In this document: positions 56,916-64,000 of the stretch, piece after piece | Numbering within the stretch: position 1 is the first letter of the stretch | Layout of the letters: each line of letters starts with the position of its first letter | From: Pleurodeles waltl | Lineage: Eukaryota; Chordata; Amphibia; Caudata; Salamandridae | DNA: 64,000 nucleotides | Direction of reading: 5' to 3' | Assembly: GCF_031143425.1 (NCBI RefSeq) | Contig: NW_027150040.1 | Coordinates: forward strand, 62,001 to 126,000 | Program-made: the position numbers and the translations under genes | The notes under the pieces: model-generated | Seen by the model: only the letters and a program-made list of their open reading frames with translations | Database searches by the model: none | Told to the model about the DNA's origin: nothing

Positions 56916-56921
56916 AATAAA
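56916..56921 (+). promoter_or_regulatory. Poly(A) signal of the Harb-B2 Myb gene
   Basis: AATAAA in the context TTAAATAAACACC, 190 bases past the stop. Harb-A Myb genes end with GTAAATAAACACC (21066, 44954), a shared context. Confidence 0.65.
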
Positions 56922-57208
56922 CACCCTTGAAACACACAAAAAACTGGAGTCAGTCTATGATTTGTAATTTTGTATTATCAATTACAGTGTCATAATGGGT
57001 TACCCATTGGAAGGCTAACATACCAATGTCACACATCACAAGCCCTTCAAGGATGCAAGCAGTTGACACGTAGGTTACCACATTTGTGAAACTGAAATGG
57101 AAGGGGACAACTCAGTTAACAAATAGTGAGTGAAATCTCGGTACATGATAGAGGTAGACGTGTGAAAGTTAATGTAATGTTAAACCTGAAAATGTACTCA
57201 CCTGAGTT

Positions 57209-58178
57209 TCACTGGAAATATTGCTGTATGACTGACTCCCTGTTGTCGTTTTCTTCTTCCTCAGCTTCATCCTCATCACTGTCCACAGGCTCCACAGGCT
57301 CCACAGCTGCTACAACACCGTCATCTGGATCATCCTCCTGCAGAAAAGGCACCTGGCGTCGCAATGCCAAATTATGGAGCATGGAGCAGGCGATGATGAT
57401 GTCGCACACCTTCTTCGGTGAGTAGAATAGGGACCCACCTGTCATATAGAGGCACCTGAACCTGGCCTTAAGGAGGCCGAAGGTGCGTTCGATAACCCTC
57501 CTAGTCCGCCCATGGGCGTCATTGTAGCGTTCCTCTGCCCTGGTCCTGGGATTCCTCACTGGGGTCAATAGCCAGGAAAGGTTGGGGGAACCAGAGTCCC
57601 CCAATAGCCATACACGGTGCCTCTGGAGTTGACCCATCATATCAGGGATGCTGCTATTGCGCAGGATGTAGGCGTCATGCACAGAGTCAGGGAACATAGC
57701 ATTTACCTGCAAGATGTACTGGTCTGCCAAACAGACCATCTGGACATTCATGGAATGATAACTCTTCCTGTTCCTGTACACCTGTTCACTCCTGCGGGGG
57801 GGACCAGAGCTACATGGGTCCCATCAATGGCACCTATGACGTTGGGGATATGTCCAAGGGCATAGAAGTCACCTTTCACTGTAGGCAAATCCTCCACCTC
57901 AGGGAAAATGATGTATCTCCTTACGTGTTTCAGCAGGGCAGACAACACTCTGGACAACACGTTGGAAAACATAGGCTGAGACATCCCTGATGCCATGGCC
58001 ACTGTTGTCTGAAAAGACCCACTTGCAAGGAAATGGAGCACTGACAGCACCTGCACGTCAGGGGGGATTCCAGTCGGATGGCGGATTGGTGACATCAGGT
58101 CTGGCTCAACTGGGTACATAGTTCCTGGATTGTGGCACGGTCAAACCTGTAGGTGACTATTAAATGTCTCTCTTCCAT
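57209..58178 (-). pseudogene. Harb-B2 transposase, single exon, catalytic residues kept
   Basis: The ATG at 58178 (MEERHLIVTYRFDRATIQEL) is followed by a lost base near 58100. The next frame covers PDLMSPIRHPTGIPP, SQPMFSNVLSRVLSALLKH and IGAIDGTHVALVPP (first Asp). A second lost base near 57775 precedes NRKSYHSMNVQMVCLA. LLGDSGSPNLSW (second Asp) is read without an intron, then RRVIERTFGLLKARFRC (Glu), MLHNLALRR and IQQYFQ. Net length is ~322 codons. Harb-A and Harb-B1 both have an intron exactly before the second Asp; here the exons are joined seamlessly. It is convergent with the Myb gene. Confidence 0.9.
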
Positions 58179-58504
58179 TGTCAACAGGTCCACCAGCGGT
58201 CGGTTCACCGGAGGATTCCGCCATCTTCTCAACTGTCCCAGCTGACGGTGCCTAAGAAGGACAACAGCGAAGAAACAGTTCTATTCCTCCAGGTATGTAC
58301 CCACAGTCACACACAAGACTACACCAGACAATAAACCCTTCCTGTATGTGTGTTGAGTGTAGGCCTCGGTATGTGTGACGCAGTTGAAAATTAATCCATG
58401 TGGGCCCCTGAAATGGCGGCTGCCTGACCTCTAAACTGGGACAATGGGATTGTGGGGTAACAGCGCTGGCGTTGCACACCGTCGCGGTAGGCGGTCGTAG
58501 ACCG

Positions 58505-58560
58505 CGGCACAATGCTGCATTGGTTAACATTGGACCCTATGGGTCCCAGGAGCCAATGAA
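58505..58560. promoter_or_regulatory. Candidate bidirectional promoter with opposed CCAAT boxes (Harb-B2)
   Basis: ATTGG at 58519-58523 and 58529-58533 and CCAAT at 58553-58557, around GGACCCTATGGGTCCC. Same block as 30640-30740, between divergent transposase and gene C. Confidence 0.45.
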
Positions 58561-58711
58561 CAGGTGCGCCGGCGGTGATGATGCGCCCCGCCGTGGACGT
58601 CAATGCCGCGGACGTCACCGCCATTTTCTATCTGTTGAATCACTAGATACCTGACCTTCGACAGGAGAGGACCTACACTGCTAGTGCTGCTGTGACATCG
58701 GTCTGGAAGCG

Positions 58712-58828
58712 ATGATGGCTGCTGCGTCTGGGGACAGGGCCCCTGCCTTCACTGCACAGGAGTTGGAGAAACTTGTGGATGGGGTCCTCCCCCAGTACAT
58801 GCTACTCTACGGTCCTCCAGACCAACAG
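58712..58828 (+). CDS. Gene C, exon 1 (Harb-B2)
   Basis: The ATG is at 58712 (a second follows at 58715). It reads MAAASGDRAPAFTAQELEKL, then VDGVLPQYMLLYGPP, up to a GTTAGT donor at 58829. This is the first helix of a Myb/SANT-like domain, collinear with 30416-30529. Confidence 0.75.
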
Positions 58829-59024
58829 GTTAGTACACAGGGAGCACGTTGTATGGGCTAGGCCTGGGTGGACAGGGCTGGGTGGAAGAGGGAAGGGGGT
58901 AGAGTTCATACTACAGTAAAGCATGGGAATAAATGGGCCACATGGTCAGAGTAGGGAGGGGGCCACTCACATTGATGGTGCAGTTGGTAATGACTGTTCC
59001 TCTTCCCTTGTGCATGTCATGTAG

Positions 59025-59296
59025 GTCAGCGCCCACCAGAAGAGGGACATTTGGTGTGCCATCGCCAAGGAAGTCTGGACCCTGGGGGCCCACCAGAGAC
59101 GGGGCACCCACTGCCGGAATAGATGGGAGGACATTCGCCGCTGCAGCAAGAAGACAGCGGAGGCTCAGCTGGGGATGGCCTTCCAACGTGGGAGGGGTGT
59201 TCGTCGCACCATGACCCCCCCTGATGTTCCGGATCCTGGTGGTGGCCTACCAGGAGTTGGATGGGCGCTTAAGGACATCACAGCAGACACAAGGGG
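59025..59296 (+). CDS. Gene C, exon 2 (Harb-B2)
   Basis: It is bounded by CATGTAG (ending 59024) and GTGAGT (59297). It reads VSAHQKRDIWCAIAKEVWTL, RNRWEDIRRCSKKTAEAQLG and TPPDVPDPGGGLPGVGW. It completes the Myb/SANT-like domain begun in exon 1. The exon is slightly longer than in Harb-B1 (extra RGRGV), with frame kept across the domain. Confidence 0.75.
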
Positions 59297-59687
59297 GTGA
59301 GTACAACCTCATTCTGCGGACTTTGCGTGCAGTGGAGGGGCCTGGGTGGGGGAGGTGGGCTGTGTGTGTCCCTAGGCCAGGGCGAGTTAGGTAGGCAAGG
59401 CCCCTCCGTAATGTAGGCCATGTGGCACTCAACCCCACCTCAGAAGAGTGGCAAGTTGAGCTATAGTTGCCCCTGTGGCATCCATGTGTGCAGATTTCCA
59501 CTAATGCCATGTTGGCTATATCCCAGAAATTGCATGTGCAGAGGCCAGGAGCACGGCGTTATGCATGAGGCTGCTGCGTCTGTCTTGTCCGCCAACGGTA
59601 GTGGTATGCCATGCACTATAACTCTTACTTCTGTCTCTCCCCCCCTTTTCCTGCTCTCCCTGTCCTTTTGTACATCAGCATCATCAG

Positions 59688-61095
59688 GCGGAGGTACAGT
59701 GGCACCGGAGCACGAGGGAGCTGCATCCCACATGGCCATGGAGGGCCACACCACAGACTCTGAATGCACCAGTGGGACGGAGGGCGAGGGGAGCTTCACG
59801 TCGGCCACTGGATCACCAACCAGCGACATGGACTCGTCCGCCGATGGTCACTCACTGTTGGGCAGTCTACCATTGTGAATGCCATCCAGGGTGTAGAACG
59901 AGAGTTGCAACACGGTAATGCATTCCTGGAGGGCATTCATTCTGGTTAGGCTGCCCTTCAGCGAACCCTGCAATCTCTGGCCTCAGCACTGATGGCAGCC
60001 ATTGTCCCTGTGTCTAGCCTCCCCCCTCCAACTTCCTCCACCCAGACCCAATCCCCTGTACCCCAGCCCATCCCAAGCACACCTACAAACCAGCATGCAC
60101 ACAATTCAACACACACAAGTAGCTCAAGCAAACATAGGCACCACACACACCACAGGCACTCACACAAGCATCACACCCATACAGATACAGCAACATCCAC
60201 TGTCTCCACTGTGTCCCCCTCCTCCTCTTCTCCCTCCTCCCTCCCAGTCTCGTCTACACACACACCTGCATGCACCACATCTACAGGCACTAGGACTCGC
60301 ACCAGGACACCCAGCACCACAAGCCGCTCACCTGCACTCACCACCTCTCCTGCCATTTACACGTCCCCTGTGTCCTCTCCCAGTGTGTCTGTGACGCCCC
60401 CTCCCAAAGTACCCAAATGCCGGCAATCACTCACCCAACATCCATCCACCTCACGACAGCCTCCAGTACCTGCACCTGCACCCAAAACACCTAAAGTGAC
60501 ACCTCCTACAACCACCTCCTCTTCCTCCACTTCCAGACCCCCTCCAGCTACCCATCCCAGTGTCCGTCAGAAAACTGTCCCTATGTCAAATTGACCTTTT
60601 TGCCCCCCCCCTCCAATTCATCAGTCCCGTCGTATCACCTCAGCCAAAAAGCCTCCAGTACCAGTGGTGCGTGTTCCAGGTTTTTGGAGTGCACCGTCCA
60701 CCAGGGCAGGCAGTAGGACCCGGAGCCAAGGCACTGGCAGCCCACCCCCTGTAAAGGCTCTGAAATTGGAGAGTGGACGACGGGACCATGTCAAGACTCC
60801 TGGTGGGACAACAAGTGAAATGGGATCGAAGGCGATTGGTGAGTCAGCTGTAACTCCAAAAAAAGTGGGGAAGGTCCAGAGGAAGTCTCCCCAGCCTGTT
60901 GTGAGTGTCACGGCGGAGAAGTGCGCCATCATTTCCGGCGGTCCAGACACAACCGCCAGCACCGTTGTCACTGGTCCAGAGACCACCGCCAGAGTCACAG
61001 CCCAGGAGGGCCCAAGTATCGTCACTGGTCCAGAGACCACCGCCGGAGTCACAGCCCAGGAGGGGACAGGATGCCACAGCCCCGCTGGCCAATGA
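59688..61095 (+). pseudogene. Gene C, exon 3 (Harb-B2)
   Basis: It starts after CATCATCAG (59687). EHEGAASHMAMEGH and a Ser/Thr/Asp-rich stretch end at a frameshift near 59860. The next frame has SLTVGQSTIVNAIQGVEREL (coiled coil), an in-frame TAG at ~59947 where Harb-B1 has Gln, ALMAAIVPVSS, and a long Ser/Thr/Pro/His-rich region to a stop at 60594. The same frame resumes with GSPPPVKALKLESGRRD, a basic part, and two repeats of GPETTAxVTAQEG, ending at 61095. Harb-B1 carries different repeats (PAAQEATAST) at the same place. Confidence 0.65.
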
Positions 61096-61100
61096 TGGAA

Positions 61101-61236
61101 CGTCATGCCACACACCAATGTCCAGTGTGGAGATCGTCATGCCACACACCAATGTCCAGTGTGAAGATCGTCATGCCACACACCAATGTCCAGTGTGGAG
61201 ATCGTCATGCCACACACCAATGTCAGTATCAGAACC
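61101..61236 (+). repeat. 34-bp minisatellite, 4 copies (Harb-B2)
   Basis: The unit starts CGTCATGCCACACACCAATG and ends TCCAGTGTGGAGAT, with starts at 61101, 61135, 61169 and 61203. The last copy is partial. Not seen in Harb-B1. Confidence 0.9.
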
Positions 61237-61239
61237 GCC

Positions 61240-61830
61240 ATGTCATAGCACCGCTGAAAAGGGCAAAGACCGCCATGGAAAAGCACCGCTGAACAGTCCT
61301 GAACCGCCATGTCAAAGCACCGCTGAACAGTCCTGAACCGCCATGGCAAAGCACCGCTGAACAGGGCAAAGACCGCCATGGCAAAGCACCGCTGAACAGG
61401 GCAAAGACCGCCATGGCAAAGCACCGCTGAACAGGGCAAAGACCGCCATGGCAAAGCACTGCTGAACAGCCCTGAACCGCCATGGCAAAGCACCGCTGAA
61501 CAGGGCAAAGACCGCCATGGCAAAGCACCGCTGAACAGGGCAAAGACCGCCATGGCAAAGCACCTCTGAACAGGGCAAAGACCGCCACGGCAAAGCACCG
61601 CTGAACAGTCCTGAACCGCCATGGCAAAGCACCGCTGAACAGGGCAAAGACCGCCATGGCAAAGCACCGCTGAACAGGGCAAAGACCGCCATGGCAAAGC
61701 ACCGCTGAACAGGGCAAAGACCACCATGGCAAAGCACCGCTGAACAGGGCAAAGACCGCCATGGCAAAGCACAGCTGAACAGTCCTGAACCGCCATGGCA
61801 AAGCACTGCTGAACAGGGCAAAGACCGTGA
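61240..61830 (+). repeat. ~35-bp minisatellite, ~17 copies (Harb-B2)
   Basis: The unit ACCGCCATGGCAAAGCACCG then CTGAACAGGGCAAAG alternates with a 34-base variant (CAGTCCTGA). Because 35 is not a multiple of 3, all three minus-strand frames stay open and create spurious ORFs up to 219 codons. It is related to 27390-27580 of Harb-B1. Confidence 0.92.
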
Positions 61831-61967
61831 AGGAATTAAAGTACCGCCACATCAGGCATCCTTATCCCATGTGCAGCTGGGACAGTGACAGGACAGGAAC
61901 TTTCACGGGGAGACTCATCCAGTCTGGGCACCAGTCCCCCTCCAGAACCAGTGGAGACCTGCATCTA

Positions 61968-62262
61968 CTTGAGAGACTGTGGCTTTGCACTCCCCAGGAT
62001 GGCACAGTGGGCAAACCACCCACTGTAGTGACTTGAGAGACTGTGGCTTTGCACTCCCCAGGATGGTACAGTGGGCAACCCACCCACTGTAGTGACTTGA
62101 GAGACTGTGGATTTGCACTCCCCAGGATGGTACAGTGGGCAACCCACCCACTGTAGAGACTTGAGAGACTGTGGCTTTGTACTCCCCAGGATGGCACGGT
62201 GGGCAAACCACCCACTGTAGTGATTTGAGAGACTGTGGCTTTGCACTCCCCAGGATACATCA
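61968..62262 (-). repeat. ~61-bp minisatellite, 5 copies (Harb-B2)
   Basis: The unit has ACTTGAGAGACTGTGGCTTT, GCACTCCCCAGGATGG and GTGGGCAACCCACCCACT. It is the complement of the 3-copy array at 26757-26912. Confidence 0.92.
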
Positions 62263-63140
62263 ATGGGCATGGAGCCCCGTCGTGGATCTAGCTTCGCATT
62301 CATGTGGCTGAGGTGCCCCCCTTCCCTTCCCCCTGAGGTGCCTGTAGTGTTTCTATCTGATGCCCCGGCAGTGTTCTCTCCGATTGTGGTCAGGTATCTA
62401 TTGTGGGCCTCGCCCATGCATTTTTGGACTGTTGGTGCACAGACATTGTTGTGTACATATCTGCACTACTTCTTGTATTGTATATATAATTATGAGTGAT
62501 TTAGAGATATATATCAGTATATTTTTGTATGACATGTATATTGGCACATTACAATGTTTGACCGAAATTTGCTTTGTCTTTGCATTCTTCCGGGGGGATT
62601 GTGGGTTGTTAATGTGATATTTTTGACTGCATTGGTGTGTATGTTGTAATATGCGAGGGTGGGTGTGGGGGTGTTTGGTGGGTGTCCCCCTAACTTTTGC
62701 CTCCCCGTGTCGTAGATGCAGTACTCACCGGTATCTTCTGTGCCTACGTCGCTGTTGGTCGTAAAGGAGCAGAAAGAAAAGGGCAGGTAGTATTTGGAGT
62801 TCCGGGTCCATGGAGTCGTCTTTCCTCGTGGGATGTGTTCAGGTGAGCGTTTTCCCATAGCAAAAGCTGTTTCCGCCGTGTTTTTATCCACGGTGAATCC
62901 GCCCCGGAAAAGGTGGCGGATTGGCGGGTTGTAATGGTGTGGGCGGTACATTGTCTTCCATCTGTCTGTTGGCGGTAACCGCCACGCTGCTTGTCTGTAC
63001 CGCCGTGGCGGGCGGTGTGTTAAAGTGGCTGTCTTTGTTGGCGGTTTCCGCCAGGGTCATAATGCCCTTTTTTTGTCCGTCGGCCTGTTTGCGGTATTAG
63101 CGCACCTTTTACACCGTCCGCCAGGGTTGTAAGGACCACC
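62263..63140. repeat. Harb-B2 right terminal region and TIR
   Basis: The complement aligns with 25876-26750 of Harb-B1. It includes GGTGAATCCGCCCCGGAAAA and GGCGGTTTCCGCCAGGGTCA, ending GTTGTAAGGACCACC. No gene. Confidence 0.85.
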
Positions 63141-63143
63141 ATA
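63141..63143. repeat. Target site duplication of Harb-B2, right (ATA)
   Basis: Matches 54645-54647. Confidence 0.7.
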
Positions 63144-64000
63144 ATGATTAAATACATTTTTAACAAGGAGGGCACACAAAAGGGGCCTAAGGGGTAGTGA
63201 GCAGGGAGAGGCATGCCGTTTGGTAGAAGCGGAAGAGAGAAAACAAAATTTTCGGTAAAATAACCAATATTTTTGAGAACTTTCAAACAGAGTGTGTGCG
63301 TTTTTGTGTAAATGTACATAAAAATTCCTGCTAACATCTAACAATACCCAGCTGAAAGCATCTGTACCTAACTGTTTATGAGAAAATACATTTATTAGAG
63401 GGAGGTTACAACCCCAAACAACCCCCTTGAAGCTATGCACCTGCTTTCATACTGTTTATAGTAGTAAACAACATAAGAACAATGCAAAGATTGGATGGAG
63501 CAGGTGAACCCAGCACTCCAAAAGGAGAACAGGAGGCTGTGCTGTGAGCCCCTTGGCTCCTTAACACAGCTTGGGTTTGAATGGAGACAAGTGTGCATGC
63601 CAAGCTGGTCACAGTAAAAGACCTGTCCAACTCAGTATGCGCACTTCATTCTTGCTGCTTGCTAATGCCAACCACAAGAATTGACTCCGCCCTCAATGCT
63701 CTCAGACCAAAAACTTCAGATCAACACAGCACAGTGCTGAAAGATGAAGGCATTAAAAGAGAAAGATAGCTGTGACTTATACATTTGGTGGATTAAGAAG
63801 GCTTGCACCGGGAGTGGGGCAACACCCTTTACGCTCAAAAGAAGAAGCCACCCCTGGAAACATACTGATTTTCTGAAAAGCAGCATAGGCAGGACTGTCC
63901 CAAGGGAAACTGTTGAAGGTTCATGGTTCATGAAGAAGGAAATGCCTGAAATTTGTAAAAATGAAAAAAAGCAAACTAGGTAGACAGTTGAGTGTCATGC
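63144..64000. other. Unrecognised sequence at the right edge
   Basis: Short ORFs (up to 127 codons, minus strand 63057-63440) overlap the Harb-B2 end or lack any domain. No repeat family, RNA gene or splice-supported exon was identified. Confidence 0.4.

Larger units (their letters stand above)
54648..63140 (-). mobile_element. Harb-B2: 8.5-kb three-gene PIF/Harbinger element
   Basis: TIRs GGGGGTCATTACAAC and GTTGTAAGGACCACC flank Myb/SANT gene (+), transposase (-), gene C (+) and a minisatellite block. It is the inverse of Harb-B1. The transposase keeps both Asp and the Glu but has frameshifts near 58100 and 57775. The Myb gene has a frameshift near its start. Gene C has a frameshift and two nonsense codons. 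There is no SINE and no internal duplication. Strand is that of the transposase. Confidence 0.95.

Noticed and set aside
61137..61852. Long minus-strand ORFs (up to 219 codons) with FALFSGALPW-type repeats
   Set aside because: They come from a ~35-bp minisatellite that lacks stops on the minus strand. Three overlapping frames are open at once and the repeat lies outside gene C.

Overview
This is eukaryotic, non-coding, repeat-dominated DNA. The style suggests a salamander: very large PIF/Harbinger elements with TIRs of the GGGGGTCATTACAAC type, GC-rich Harbinger MITEs, a Gmr1-type Ty3/gypsy element and a tRNA-derived SINE with an L2-like tail. A newt such as Pleurodeles is my best guess from remembered repeat style; I could not search. 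I see no host protein-coding gene and no free-standing tRNA, rRNA or CRISPR locus. Nearly every base from 1 to 63143 belongs to a transposable element or to DNA co-amplified with one.

Layout. (1) Positions 1-52322 are a tandem array of one ~13.6-kb unit: U1 (enters from the left, ends ~14701), U2 (~14702-38602) and U3 (~38603-52322). Each full unit holds ~2.7 kb of flanking DNA plus an 11-12-kb old Harbinger element, here 'Harb-A': left TIR, Myb/SANT-like gene (+), unrecognised gene X (-), DDE transposase (-). Only U3 continues to a right end, at 53054. The three transposase copies share a nonsense codon and a frame break, so the element was already dead when the array formed. (2) Two later insertions interrupt the array and are absent from sister units. 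A gypsy LTR retrotransposon (2282-9028) sits in U1; its 3' LTR carries a 561-bp hairpin-rich MITE (8017-8577). A 10.4-kb young Harbinger, 'Harb-B1' (25876-36231), sits in the U2 transposase intron. (3) 53058-54647 is mostly unrecognised, with an octamer-bearing palindrome inside a ~325-bp dispersed repeat. (4) 54648-63140 is a second 8.5-kb copy, 'Harb-B2', in the opposite orientation. (5) 63144-64000 holds nothing I recognise.

How the genes fit together. Both Harbinger families carry a HARBI1-like DDE nuclease and a separate Myb/SANT protein; in known Harbinger systems these act together in nuclear import and TIR binding. Each family also has a third gene. In Harb-B it is 'gene C': a second Myb/SANT-like domain, a coiled coil, a Ser/Thr/Pro-rich tail and an 11-residue coding minisatellite. 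In Harb-A it is 'gene X', which I cannot place. Harb-B1 has lost the catalytic Glu of its transposase (E to Q), carries a SINE inside its Myb exon and a 1208-bp internal tandem duplication. Harb-B2 keeps all three acidic residues but has frameshifts and lacks the transposase intron that Harb-A and Harb-B1 share. The gypsy element has the order Gag-PR-IN-RT-RNaseH (integrase before RT, as in Gmr1) and a SCAN-like capsid domain, but is broken by stops and frameshifts. All copies look inactive.
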